A DNA stretch of 64,000 bases, from NCBI RefSeq assembly GCF_000247815.1, contig NC_021681.1:15080201-15144200 (forward strand). The letters are read 5' to 3'. Source of the stretch: Ficedula albicollis (lineage: Eukaryota > Chordata > Aves > Passeriformes > Muscicapidae). Position numbers and translations under genes: made by a program. Shown piece by piece: positions 1 to 12,627 of the stretch (its first letter is position 1; each line of letters starts with the position of its first letter). The notes under the pieces were generated by a model. That model ran no database searches. It had not been told where the DNA came from and saw only the letters and a program-made list of their open reading frames with translations.

Positions 1-3000
1 GGCACAACAGAGCCTTCTTTTACAGAAAGCGAAGAAGAAGGAGAGAAGCAGAAGGGGTGGATATGTGGCAAGGGTGGAGAGGAAGGACATTGTAACAAGA
101 GGGATTAGAGGACAGATGTCACTAAGAAACAACTCATTTGTCATAGGCAACAAAAAGGCACACACAGCAGGAAGGAAAAGAAGTTATTTCTGCCTACAGC
201 TCTTTGGAAGCAGACTTGCAATCGGGCTGGAGTTATCAATAGGTCAAACACCTTAGGACACAAGTTTCTTTCATCCAGGCAATAAAACATAGCAATCTTT
301 ACATGTGCCTGTGTGTGTTTCATTTTACTTTGGGGACAGATGTTCAAAGCCACGAGAGTTCACACAGCAGCAAATCTAGTTCTTGAACCTGCTTTTTAAA
401 AAGGGACCTTGGCAAACCCGGCACCCAGCAAACCCAGCAGAGAACAACAGCTCCCAGGAAAACAATAGCTGAATTAGCAAATCCTAGGGAGCAGGCTGTC
501 AGTGAGCCTGGTAGTGGATCCTTTACAACCCCAGGCTCTGAGGACATGAAACCAGGTAGAAAATAAGTTAGAAAGGTCAGACACATCAAGGCATTGCACG
601 TCTCCAGTTCCCCTGGCACCTGTGAGCCAAGCTAAGGTGCCAAGTTCATCAGCACAAACTGACTTGCTAAATGCTTAAAATACATCCTATTGCAGACAAA
701 CAGGGCAGAAAAACAACTAATCATCTTTCACAGCCAAAGCAACAAGGTCATTGCCTCTCCGTTAGCAGCTAAGAACACCAGAAGTACTACAAACACAAAA
801 GCATTTCCTTCTTTCTGATGACACATCTTGGAACACACCACATCAATTCCTAAGAAATGAACAGCCACAGAAGATTAGTTTTGGGGGTTTATTGCTCAGC
901 AGTAATTAAATACTGAGACTTGATTAGTTAGGCAACATAAACTAACATATTAACTTGTGTGAGCATAAGAAAACAGGTTCAAGAGCTTTGACAGCTTTTC
1001 TTGTACTTCAGTTTCCTTAGTGTGAGCTCAAGTGCCCATCAGATCCCAGAAATCAGACAGAGCAACATAAACATTACCATTCCTGAACATCCCACTCATG
1101 AGTCCTTCACTCCTGGGCAGCCAGGAGTGTTAAGAATGTTGGGAAAACTCTACATCAGTTTATTAAAAAGAGAAAAAACCAAAGTTTGTGTGATCAGAAA
1201 GCTCCCTCCCATTCAGTGACTGCAGCTACTAGTTGTTGCCAAATGAGAAGGAAAAAAAGGCACTGTTTAAGGGAACTGTTCAAAGGAACTGTTCACATCA
1301 GTGCAACAGAGCTATCACAGCACTGGGAGCAAAACAGGGAAAGAACATATTTTCACACTATTTTATTTTAGTAATCTTGCTACTATGCTTAGCAGCGTGC
1401 AGGCTGCTCAGCTAGAAGTGAGAGATGCTTTTAAAGAAGCACAAAAATCAGGTTTGATGCTTCCCTTAATTCTTAAAAAGAAATGTTCTATTCTCTCATT
1501 TATCTTTACAAAGATAAACTTATCTCTCATTTATCTTCTTTTCTGAGAGAAATTAGAATTTGAAAGAGAGAAGAAAGCCAATACATTTGAGAGCTTTTTT
1601 GTTTCCTGTTTCTAAAGACCCCTTAGTTCTTACTCCTCCCATCACCTTGTAGCATCAAATTGTCCTAGATGACACAGAAAGCAGCAACAACAGGGATCAT
1701 TTTGTTGCCAGAACATGCTACTCTTGGACAAGGAAGAAACAGTGGGAACGTACAAAGAATTAAGGAAGAAAAAGATCCAATTAAAAAAGGATGCCTCCAA
1801 CTTCTACAATTCTTGCAGAAGAGCTCCTGCTCTCAGAAGCAGAACTGCTGCTGACACATTTTACATCAGCAGCTCTGTGCAGTTCTGTCTGTGCTTTGGC
1901 TCACAAAGTTTGCAAATCCCATTTTACAGAGTCCTACGAGAAAATTGCTTGCAGCTCCTAGCAAGTAACATCAGCAGCTCTGTCTGTGCTTTGGCTCACA
2001 AAGTTTGTAAATCCCATTTTACAGAGTCCTACAAGAAAATTGCTTGCAGCTCCTAGCAAGTAACAAAGAAGAATCACGTCTGCCATACAAAATCAATTTT
2101 TTTGTTGTCATTTACTCACTCACATCTCTAATTGGTAATAAAGACAGAACTATTAAGAAAAGCACAGACTCAAGAGATCCATATGCACATAAGGTCTGTC
2201 CCAGTGTGCTGGGAACACTGAAAACAGTGCCTGATCTGTCACACCCCAGCTTCAACGCTTTCATGAGCCGCTGCTTTGAAGCCAGTCCTGTATCTCCCAC
2301 ATCTGCAACACAGAGCTCTTCTGCTCTGTCACTGGTCCCATCAGATGAACCACCCTGTGAGATACACTGCCAGCTGCACCTAGTGGGTGGCATTCCAGAA
2401 CCCAAGAAAAGCCAGGAGCCAGCAGAGCTGCTGGGAGATTCACGCTGCCTTGCAGACCTTGTATTTGCAGGGACTCCCACCCAGCCACCTCTCACGAGTG
2501 GGATCTGGCTGAGTCCTGTCCCATGAACCACGTTACATCCAATGCTCTGCAAGCCCACTCTGGATTGGAAAGCACTGTTTGTTTTGCCCTGTGCTGCCAT
2601 ATTTCACTTCTACACCAGCTTCACAGCTGAGAGCTGTGGCACACAGACAGCCAAACCACAGGGTTAAGATGTGGTGTGTGGGGACTGAACAAACCTGCGG
2701 GGCAAACTGGATCACTCAATACACACCCTCCCACAGCTGCTGCAGAAGTCAGTGACTGCAAGAGAAGGCCTGTCCCCCAACACCCATCCCCACTGAGCCA
2801 CCCTGGAGCAGCAATTCCCCTTCCCAGGTCATTTCACACTGAATAGCTGCAAACACACACAGGGCCTTCCAGCTGTCAGCAGAGCAGGACACCATAAAGC
2901 ATCACACCCAGCTCCTCAACAGCATTCATCAGGCACAGGGCAAACACACCAATATCCACAATTCCCACACCAGGCAGATTCCCCTTGTAGCACTGGGTAT

Positions 3001-3347
3001 TTCTGTGGCATGCTTCCTTCACTCCCAAACTTCAGCCAGGGACAAGGCTAACACAAGCGGCCAAGTTCCCCCATTTTGACAAGCAGTACAATGGGAAGGC
3101 TCCTTCTGATCCACAGGCAACAGTATCCAAGGCAGGATGGGCTCCAGGACCACCCTCTTCCACCCTGTTCTCATTCCTCTGTGCCAGAGCCTGGTATCAA
3201 TACTTCTACAGCAATGGACAGCCAAAGTAAAAAAGAAACAAAAGCAAAAAGCTGATGAACCCACACACTGTCAACTCAAAGCAGCTATTAGTGCTCTGAC
3301 CAAAAGGGAGTAGCATTCCCATTCCAAGACCTTAAGCACAAACTCAC
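1..3347 (-). other. CCDC50: CCDC50 intron 3 (left part)
   Basis: No coding exon was recognised on either strand. The short open frames here have no family resemblance and no supporting splice sites. The only structure is the tandem duplication at 1863-2064, plus ordinary A-rich stretches. Confidence 0.7.
1863..2064. repeat. Tandem duplication, about 100-bp unit, two copies
   Basis: The segment 1863-1967 recurs at 1968-2064. Shared marks are TTTGGCTCACAAAGTTTG and GCAGCTCCTAGCAAGTAAC. The second copy lacks about nine bases near its start and has two substitutions, so it is not a perfect copy. It lies within a CCDC50 intron. Confidence 0.9.
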
Positions 3348-3477
3348 AAGTCTTTTTGGTGTTTCTGGATTTGAGCACGAGCTTTCTTATCCTCCTCTTC
3401 TTGCAGTTGCTTGGCCATCTGCAAGTCATGTTGCACCAGACGATTACGCTGAACATTTGTGGCCAAGTGATGCTCAA
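3348..3477 (-). CDS. CCDC50: CCDC50 coding exon 3
   Basis: This 130-bp exon has acceptor TTTCCAG (AG at 3479-3478) and donor GTGAGT starting at 3347. It starts with TT, completing Ile from exon 2, and ends with TT, the first two bases of the Leu codon in QKDL. It carries the conserved [13 protein letters not shown] and AKQLQEEE coiled-coil segments. The next human residues (EQQDCEIAQEIQEKL) were looked for between bases 1 and 3300 and not found, so the following exon is probably outside the window. Confidence 0.93.
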
Positions 3478-4866
3478 CTGGAAACAAACACAGACAAGAA
3501 CCCTCAAATCAGGCTGCAGAACTTCACTGCACGAACAAGATAAACCAAGTGGGAGGGAGATTCCAGCCCAGAAAGGAAGACAGATCTTGGCAGGGAAACA
3601 CCAAGCAATCTCTCGAGAGGTGGGAAAGTCCTGAACTGAAATTATGCTAGCAGCTTGAGATTGCCTCTTTTCAGCACTGAGGGGGCTGTATATGTGTCTG
3701 TTACCAAAACAAGTTCTTCATATATTAACACATCCAGGTTTATAGGGAATGGTTTTTAGGCTTTGAATTTCATTTTCTGACCACAGAAAATCACCCTAGA
3801 TGAATGAAGTGGGTCTGGGAGGGCCCACCAGAGGCCAGTGAGCATAAGCTGAACCTAAACCACTTATTATGGATACTTCTTTATTTGTTCTCAAGAACCT
3901 CTACACAAGAAACTCCTCTCACTCTCAGCAGAATCCATTCCAAAAAAATCTCCCTACCTTTATATTTAGTAACAGAGCAACTTAGTGCTCCAGTGAGTCC
4001 TTTACCATACATGGATTTTGCCTGCCAGAAAAAGTGGCTACATGAGCTGCAGCCCAGAGTGGTCTTAGGTTCCAGCAACAAGGGCATGAGCAGCTGCACC
4101 CTTGGTGAAGCAGCAAGAATGGCATTAGCACCTGGTACTGGCAGATACCTAATTGGTGAGAAGCTGATTAGAGAGGCCACCACACCTGAAACTGCAATGT
4201 AAACATACCCAAAGAAACAGATAAGCACATTAAAAAAAACTAAAAAAAAAAAAGAAAAAAAAAAAGAAAAAAAGCACTAGTCACTTTGAAGTTCCTGGTT
4301 GTACTTTTTTTCCTCCTTTATAAGCCCTTCTAGGGTACAGCTGCCCTACCTCAAAATGTCTGAAAAGGAAGGCTCCTTTCAAAAGGCAGACACTGGCAAT
4401 TCTGAAATAAGTAAACAAACAGACCTCTCCTGGTTATACTTCAGGTCAGACTATAAAACTTGAAGCTTCCAAAATTGCTAGTCATTTCTAAAAACCTTGC
4501 ACAGCAACAAAACCCCAAGTGCACTCCTACGTGCAATTTTATCATGAACGGCAGAAACAAACTCAACTCTAAAGGAGAGCACAAAATTGAAATATGAAAT
4601 GCAACTATCTCTGGGGTACAATGTGAGCTGGAGCAGAGAGAAGTGTAGTGCTACAGGATAGTGAAGACAGCAATAATAAACTGCATTCCATTAAAAGGAA
4701 AAAATTAAATAAAAGCAGGAAGCATTTTTCTTAGCAAAATCAAATAAAGCCAGATATATGCTGGGACAAGCTTGCTTCAGCTCTGAAGACCATTGCTACT
4801 TACTCTCTTGTTCCTGTAAATTATGGGCCAAGGTATGGTCTTCCAGAATAGCGAAGTCTCGGCATA
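3348..4866 (-). CDS. CCDC50: CCDC50 (Ymer), partial: coding exons 2 and 3
   Basis: Coiled-coil protein of the cytoplasm. In mammals it binds polyubiquitin, is tyrosine-phosphorylated after EGF stimulation, modulates NF-kB and receptor turnover, and is linked to the dominant deafness DFNA44; these roles are family knowledge. Two consecutive exons are seen here. The first decodes to [20 protein letters not shown] followed by E. The second runs from [20 protein letters not shown] through [20 protein letters not shown] to QKDL. Both match the N-terminal part of the human protein nearly residue for residue, apart from a few conservative changes. Splice phases agree: the donor leaves an A that joins TT of the next exon to make Ile. 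The segment is charged and Gln/Glu rich, as expected for the coiled coil. Exon 1 (start codon plus about 16 residues) is not visible and probably lay in the G-run island at 22.9-26.6 kb. Exons after QKDL lie left of base 1. The gene is divergent to UTS2B. Confidence 0.93.
4228..4274. repeat. A-rich simple sequence
   Basis: This is a run of A with scattered G and C in CCDC50 intron 2. On the gene (minus) strand it is T-rich. It is low complexity with no further signal. Confidence 0.8.
4804..4866 (-). CDS. CCDC50: CCDC50 coding exon 2
   Basis: This 63-bp exon is bounded by a minus-strand acceptor (pyrimidine tract then CTGTTCAG, AG at 4868-4867) and a GTAAGT donor starting at 4803. It enters in phase 1: the missing first base must be a G from exon 1 to give Val, as in the vertebrate Lys-Glu-Val junction. 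It leaves in phase 1 with a single A. The core [14 protein letters not shown] is the conserved CCDC50 signature. Confidence 0.93.
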
Positions 4867-7115
4867 CTGAACAGGGAAAGAAAGTAAAGAAAATTAGCAT
4901 CAGAAAAAACAAAAACACACAAAAAAGCATCAAAGAGCTATGGCAGTCAGGGGGACATGGAGACATAAGGACTTCTGACACACTTTCTACCAGCCAAGGT
5001 CTGGAATTGCATTTTTCGCCCTCCTGCCATCGTGTCTATTTCTCTGTCCTTGCTGGCATAAAATGCCTTCTCCACTCTCCCCTCAACCTCCACTTCAAGA
5101 ACAGAAGAGCCCATGCTACCACTGGATCAGGCTTTATGTATGAACCTCTGTATTCCACTCAAACAGAATATATATTATATATTTATACCAATATCCACAC
5201 TGACTGCATTCAGCTAAAACCAAGGGCAAGCATTTGTGTTTACTGTGACTTCCTGTGCCAGGTTGCAGAGTCTGAGAACAGTATTTTCATGGCACAAAGG
5301 GTATGTGCACACTGGCACCTTTCCAAAGCTGAGCAGACTGAGCTGCATGGCTCTCACTGCATGGCATTTCTACCAGCTCAGGCATCATTTTCAGTTGTTT
5401 CTTTTAAGCTTCACTGAATGCTTAAAGTGCAAACGCTGGATTTGCACCTAGAACCCAGATAAGGGATCTACCACAGCATTATGGGCAGGGATAAGTACAG
5501 CTTCTTCAAAAGATGCTGAAAATGACCTTGAGACAAGTGCAATGGGAAACAGACGAAGTCCCTTTGGCACCACTTTAAAAGCAGCAGATTTTTGCCAATG
5601 CCTATCACTTTCCCACTTGAACTTTCAAAGGAATGCTCTACCTACACTGTAGAAATACACCAGAGTATATTTTTAACTTGTTATGACAGGCAGTAGGGCA
5701 ACAAAACACAAGTCACATGCATACTGGGAAGGGAAAGACACACAGCATCAGCCTTTTGGTGGCAGGTTCACATCAGCTTCTCTGTGAACCAAAGACAGAC
5801 AGTGACCTATCCCCCCAGACTGCAGGATGGAGCCCCTTTTCACACATCTGCCAGACCTGGGGTTTCTACCTGCTTCAAGCAGAGTTTAAGGCAGTGGCAC
5901 CAAAAATTGACACTAGAGAGGTCTGTCAATTATTTTTCCCTCAATGTGATAAGCTAAGAAGCTTAACAGCACCCACAGAGGGGAGTATCTCCCACTTGAA
6001 ACACATCTCAAAGTAGAGAACTACAAAGTGCTTCTCAAGCCACAGAGGGAAGTACAAACTCCTCCTGCTGCACTCCACTGGCAAAACCTCCAGAGAAAAC
6101 AAAGATTTCTCTTTAGCAGAGCACAGGCACAGCCTAAAAGATAATCTGAAAATCACCCCAAAACCCCCAGAATGCAGCAAAAGTACAAGGGGAGTTTATG
6201 AGGATTTTGTTTGTGAAAGAGTTCAGAGTCAGAAAAGATAAAACATTTCCATCACCACAAAGGAAATGAGAAAGTAGCTGCATTTTCCCAAGCCACGATC
6301 CCACAAGGCTTTCCTTTTCTCACAGATGCACGTGCTCCACTAGAGAAGCATCAAGACATTAGTCCACACCCAGGTATCCTCACAAAATATCTGGAAGAGT
6401 TTCTAGATGTCTGTACCAAGAGATCAGATAATGTTTTACCATATTCAACGGAATTTTTGGTTCAGTCTGCACTGAAGGGTGTTTTACGATGACAAAAGCC
6501 GTTAACAACCAGAGCAACACTTCAGGGAAGGACAGTGACACGCAGCAGGGTGGAGATGAGGACAAAGGTTACAGCATACATCCCACAGTGGCCCACTTTA
6601 AGCATGAACAAATCTGGATGGTGTAATTAAGGTTTTGTTGTTGCTTTTTTTCACTGCAACTTCTTTTAAAAAAGGAAAGATGATATGAAACTCAATAGCA
6701 TTGAAATGCTTCCAGTGGCCATTTCTGTGCAAAGAAAGAAACGTTGCCTTGAGACACAAATCTGGAAAAGCCACAGCTGAGTCACGGGCAGCAGTGCTAT
6801 TCACAGGTGACAAACCCAGAGTTCTTCGTGGTCACCAACACCAACACATGCTTTTTATAGGGTAGGGCAAGGGAATTGTGCCCTAGAGGCTAGTTCTGTG
6901 TAATGGTACTGCAGCTTCCTAAACAATTGTGGAACATCTACCTTCTGCTCACAAGAAGCATCATCTGGCTTGCTGGAAGGACAGATGCAGCTGAGAGGTT
7001 GGAGCCTTACCATGAGCTCAGAGCTAATCAAAGACAGAACAGAGATAGCCTGCACAAATCTAGGGCTGTTATTACTGCCATGTATTCAAGAAGCAGCACT
7101 TGCTCCTGACTGTTT

Positions 7116-7181
7116 AAAAAACAAACAAAACAAGAAAAAACAAAAAACAAACAAAACAAATAAAACAAAAAAAAAAAAAAG
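7116..7181. repeat. A-rich simple sequence
   Basis: AAAC and AAAAC repeats run into a pure A tract just before the 201-bp duplication at 7198. This resembles the decayed tail of an old retroposon, but no body is recognisable. Confidence 0.75.
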
Positions 7182-7197
7182 GAGAGAGAATGGGAGG

Positions 7198-7599
7198 ATG
7201 GGAGAGAAGTGTTATTTTTAACTGCAGTAGATCTCTGAGCAAGTCCTCAGCACAGCTGCCTGAACAGCTGTACCAGCAAGACAGGGCAGGCAGCACAGGA
7301 GCAAGGACGAACATTTCAGAGATATGCCTTTTTTCTTTTTTTTTGCATAAGGATTACTGCTTTGAAAAATGCTTATAAAAGTACATCCTAGCCCCTCCAT
7401 GGGAGAGAAGTGTTATTTTTAACTGCAGTAGATCTCTGAGCAAGTCCTCAGCACAGCTGCCTGAACAGCTGTACCAGCAAGACAGGGCAGGCAGCACAGG
7501 AGCAAGGACGAACATTTCAGAGATATGCCTTTTTTCTTTTTTTTCCATAAGGATTACTGCTTTGAGAAATGCTTATAAAAGTACATCCTAGCCCCTCCC
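7198..7599. repeat. Tandem duplication, 201-bp unit, two copies
   Basis: Copy 1 (7198-7398) and copy 2 (7399-7599) both start ATGGGAGAGAAGTG and end at CCTAGCCCCTCC. They are nearly identical: I see only single-base changes, such as TTTGCATAAGG against TTTCCATAAGG and GAAAAATG against GAGAAATG. Such high identity means either a recent event or an assembly overlap. Confidence 0.92.
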
Positions 7600-8431
7600 A
7601 AAGCCATCCTGCACAGGCTCACACACTGCTCTGATCCCTGTGGTGAATGTCAGTCAGTCATGGTGCTGACAGTGCTGGCAGACCTTTGCTCCATCCTCCC
7701 CAGAGAGGCACACGAGCATAGGAGGACTTCAGCTTTGTTTTGGTTTTGGTTTTTTTAATTCAATTCTACCCACACCCAGACACATTCCTCTGTTTGGAAA
7801 AACACACATTACAGAAACATGCTTGGCACATAGGCAAGAAAGTGGGGGGGCCGTGGTAGGACACTGCTCCTTGTCTTTTGACAGCCTTGCACCAACCCCA
7901 GGAAAGTCTCATCTCTGTCACTGAGCTTATTCTCACAATGCAGCAATGATTGGTCAACCCTTTTGGATTGACAGGCCACTAAGACATCCTAAAAAATGCA
8001 TGGGCTCAAAATAAAAAGGCAAAGTTCATGTAGACTTGTGTTGCATAGACAGGCCTACTTCTTCTAGCTGCTCCTCCAGAGAAGTGCTGGAAGTTGTCCA
8101 TGGGTCTCCAAACAAAAAAAGCAAAAACAAACTCATCAGATTCTCAGTTCTTACAGGCTACAGCTGAAAACTGCTGGATGTGACAAATGTAAAGCAGGGA
8201 CAAAGGCTCCTGTTTAGGTTGTTTTAAAGCTCAGTGCCTGGCCAAGAAGCACATAGAGGCCAGAGTACCACCTTCCCTGGTGCACCTTCCAGATCCTGAC
8301 CCAAGCCAGCTAGGAGTGCCATCCCTAACACGGCCACACAGCACCCAGACCTGAGGCTGTGCCCTCCCACTGCCTGTCCCACACTACACTAGCAGAGCAA
8401 GTGGGGACACTGCCCTGGCACGAGTCACCAA

Positions 8432-8559
8432 GTTGCAGGGCTTAGACATCAATAAAGGGGCCGGGTCTTAAACCTGTGACATTGACCCACCAAGGGTTGC
8501 AGGGCTTAGACATGAATAAAGGGGCTGGGTCTTAAACCTGTGACATTGACCCACCAAGG
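8432..8559. repeat. Tandem duplication, 64-bp unit, two copies
   Basis: The unit beginning GTTGCAGGGCTTAGACAT and ending ATTGACCCACCAAGG occurs at 8432-8495 and 8496-8559. There are two visible substitutions (CATC/CATG and GCCGGG/GCTGGG). Confidence 0.92.
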
Positions 8560-10011
8560 TTTAGTAGAGAGAGAGAGAAGCTGGACAGTTACCAGTGATG
8601 TGCACACTGGAAGCTCCTCAGTGTCTGGGTTCCCTGGTGCTCCCATCCCACAGAGGACACAGCACAGAGCAGACTGGTGGGGCACCAGCAAGCCTTGGGT
8701 TTGTTCACACACTTGGAATTATTTGAGCATTGCTGAAGAAGCCATTTGGCTGCACACACACTCCTGTTACAAACCCAAACAGACAGCTCGAGCACACAGC
8801 CCTCTCTTTGTGCTGCTGTGGCTGCTGGCAGGGCAGGCAGCACAAGGCCTTTCGTCACTGTCAGAAACTTGGCTGGGCTGGCTGCCTCCAACTCATCTGA
8901 GCACATTATTCTCAAGCCCCATCAGCCTGAGAACAACGTGCTAAGGAAGATGAGGATGAGAACATCCCATTACTAACACAACGAAGCACTGTCAGACAGC
9001 CAGGTGGCAAAGGATGGGGACACCTGCACCTCCCTAGCAGATTTGGGGCTGATGGCAGTGCAGAACATTCCCTCACAACTAGATCCAGTACCCATGGCAC
9101 TGAGCCAAGCATGACAGCAGCTGCAAGTGAGGCCAAGGAAACCAATCCTTGAAGACTCACATCCAACAATGAGGCAACTATGGAATAATTGGAGATGTGT
9201 ACTGGCCAGGCATGGTCTGAAATTAAGTTTCATCAGCACTAGTTCTCATTCCCTGCCCAGTCTCAGCAGGGTACAGCACAATCATTACTAGGTATTATGT
9301 ACACTGGATTTGAGCTGAGAAATAGGATGGCCCCAATGACAATAGACTCAATTTCTGCTCTCTGAGAGGCTCATATTTACAGGGAAATAAATCCATTTCC
9401 TTGCTCCCTAATTGTATGTCTAAAAAAATGAAAGGTGAGATTAATATTACCTCCACTGTTGCAAATTAACCTGACTTCCCATCCCTGAGCTCTGGCTGGG
9501 AGCCACCAGGCAGTCAAACAAGCAGCAGGGGTGCAATCAGAGCAGCTACAACTGGCAAGTCCAGTGAAGTGTGGAACATTCACAACAGGTTTACCATACT
9601 CTGATTCAGCCAATCTACCCTGGCACAGCAGGGAGCAGGCCAGGAATACACTCTGGCACAGCTGTCAATACAGGAATGCCTCCCCAGGAATCCCAGTGGC
9701 TGCTGTGGCCAGCAGAGGGTCAGCTGAGGAGGATGAGGGCAGAAGCATCACTCTTAACAGTAGTAGGATCCAAAATTCATGCATGGAAGAGGGAGCTCAC
9801 TTGTCTTGAGGAATCCTTGAGAGCCCCTCTGCAAGCTCCAAGCACAGGTCTTCTCCTCTGGTAGTTCTCACTGGAAATATGCCTTTTTGTGCATTGGTGC
9901 ATCTGAGGCTCTTGGAAGCACAGCTGCAGCTCCACCTTTATGGCTGACATAACAAAGTCCCTAGGCACAACAGCTCAGCAAAATTTCATGAAATAACCTC
10001 TTCCATTTTAT

Positions 10012-11049
10012 ATTCTGCCACCCACCTCACCAACTTTCTGCAGCATTACCTCAGCTCCACAGCTCAGCATTTATAACACCCCAAACTGCTTCAAACAGAT
10101 TGAGGTAACCACAACAGAGGAGCCAAGGCAGCCTTAGATGCTGTTAGAGATACTCAGGTGTGTGACAAAGAGGTAGGTAACACCCAAGAACGGGTGGTGT
10201 GGAACTCACTGTCTCAGCAAGAGGTCAGCCCCCACTGGCTTTTCAAGCAAGGTTCACAGCAAAACACCCCTCACTTCTGCCTGAAGTCTTAGATCATGTT
10301 TTGACATCCACTGCAGGTCCCAAGGGTCCCCTTGCTTCACGTGGCCCATGTAACGTGTCCAGGATACGGGCCAGGTCAATGACCCAGGGACCACAGATGC
10401 ATGTTCCAAGCATTTCCTTGTGGGTCTTAAAAACCATCTCCTGCTCCCCACCCCCTCCACTCCCAGCATTTTCCCGTCAGCATTGTGTGCTGGGTAATTC
10501 ACAAAATAAACTAGGTCACTTCTGCCTGAAGTCTTAGATCATGTTATTCTGCCACCCACCTCACCAACTTTCTGCAGCATTACCTCAGCTCCACAGCTCA
10601 GCATTTATAACACCCCAAACTGCTTCAAACAGATTGAGGTAACCACAACAGAGAAGCCAAGGCAGCCTTAGATGCTGTTAGAGATACTCAGGTGTGTGAC
10701 AAAGAGGTAGGTAACACCCAAGAACGGGTGGTGTGGAACTCACTGTCTCAGCAAGAGGTCAGCCCCCACTGGCTTTTCAAGCAAGGTTCACAGCAAAACA
10801 CCCCTCACTTCTGCCTGAAGTCTTAGATCATGTTTTGACATCCACTGCAGGTCCCAAGGGTCCCCTTGCTTCACGTGGCCCATGTAACGTGTCCAGGATA
10901 CGGGCCAGGTCAATGACCCAGGGACCACAGATGCATGTTCCAAGCATTTCCTTGTGGGTCTTAAAAACCATCTCCTGCTCCCCACCCCCTCCACTCCCAG
11001 CATTTTCCCGTCAGCATTGTGTGCTGGGTAATTCACAAAATAAACTAGG
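10012..11049. repeat. Large tandem duplication, 504-bp unit with 30-bp template-switch filler
   Basis: A unit from ATTCTGCCACCCACC to AAATAAACTAGGT occupies 10012-10515 and again 10546-11049, a period of 534. I see one substitution (GAGGAGCC against GAGAAGCC). The junction at 10515-10544 is a 30-base copy of an internal part of the unit (10271-10300, TCACTTCTGCCTGAAGTC onward). The order is therefore unit, internal patch, unit. Confidence 0.93.
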
Positions 11050-12627
11050 TGTGAGTCATACTTAGTTTAGACCATCTGCAGTTCTTGAATTCTAATCTGA
11101 AGGACAGGAGGGAGAGGAAAGAAAAAAGCAACATGAGAAAACAGTATCATCAGCTAAAAATCATTTTTTGGGCCTACAGAGCTGATAAATTAATGGCAAG
11201 TAGCAAATGCAGCCTTTTACAAGCCAGTGGTCTCAGGAGGATGCCTGAGTTATGTAGATTCCTGCAGAGTAGAAAGCAAGTTGGGATCTCTTAGAGACTC
11301 TTAACAGCAGGGACTGGTCAGGCCACTCCAAGCCAGGTAAGTCTCCAAAATCTACACATTATTTCCTTGAAATAAAGCCAACCTGACCAAGCAGCCACCC
11401 AGCAGGGGGTGAGGGGCTGTCTTGAGTGCAGCTTCCAGATAAAACATGCAACTGGGACGTTTCCTTCCCAGCCCCAGCAAAGCTGCTCTGTGAGATACAT
11501 GGCCCAGCCTCAGCAATTCCCATTCCTGCCCTGCCTCTCCATCACACCAGGAGACAGCTGAGCTCCTGCTACCACACCTGGCTGCTGACAGAGGCTGGCT
11601 AGGACACGTCTGGCTGCTGCAGTTACACAGATGGCATTCCTAGGGCCTTGTTCACCAGCCCCCATCACGCCAAGGAAATCAGAAAGCCATGCAGGGAGAA
11701 GGTGGATCCCAGTAGGAGGGCAGGTCTGGGCAGCCTGAGAAAGGGAACAATTTCTGCTTCTCAGCCACAGCACCAGAGCATCACACATAGCTGGGAGCTA
11801 CGAGGCAGCACAAGGAGACTGAGTGACTCCATGGAGAACCAAACTGAGGGGTCTCAGCCTAATTCTCAGAAGTGTAAACATGCAAAATAACAATAATAAT
11901 TAAAAATAAATAAATCACCAAACCACTATGCTTTTTTTTTTTTTCTTTACTAGCTGTCTTGGCCTGGAACCTAAGAACATCTTGGGATTTGGGAAGGAGG
12001 TTATCCTCTGCTCTAAGCTAAATGCCTTGAGGTCAAGGCCATGAGATTTTTGTGCCCTGTCTGCACCATTCTCCAACATTAAACTCTCACTTGCCTAACA
12101 ACGCTTTAAAAAGGAAGACTGTGTGTATTTTGGAATCAAATCCTCAGAACTTCGTTGTATTTTTTAAGCTGCCTTGGGACAGAAATCATCAACATTCACA
12201 AAGTGCCTTCTGCAAGGCTACTAGTTTGGCAATCTCACTCTGTAAAGAAGCCTGCACACTACCACAGACCAGTCCTAAAGCTGAGAGAGTAACTGCTGAA
12301 CACCTCAAAGCAGAAGGTGAAGAGCTTGCAGTGTAAACAGGAAGCTGGAGATACTCAAGATAGTGCAAAAGTAGCACAAGACACCTCAATGGTTATTCCT
12401 TGAGCAAGCCCCAGCCACAAAACTTGGTAAGATTTATCATTCTGCTTTTCTACAGAAGGCTGCCATGCTTTTAATCACTGGATAATTCCAACCTACCTTG
12501 TTTCATCTGCAATGTTTCTAAATAAGAGCAAGTCTCATTCCCAAATCTTAAAACACAACCCTTAGGTCGAGAATATTAAAGACTATCTCTTTGACTTCCA
12601 GAAGAAAATGCTGAGTTGGAGCATTTC

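Noticed and set aside
4758..5417. 219-codon plus-strand frame
   Set aside because: It overlaps CCDC50 exon 2 in antisense; the composition looks random and no family is recognisable.
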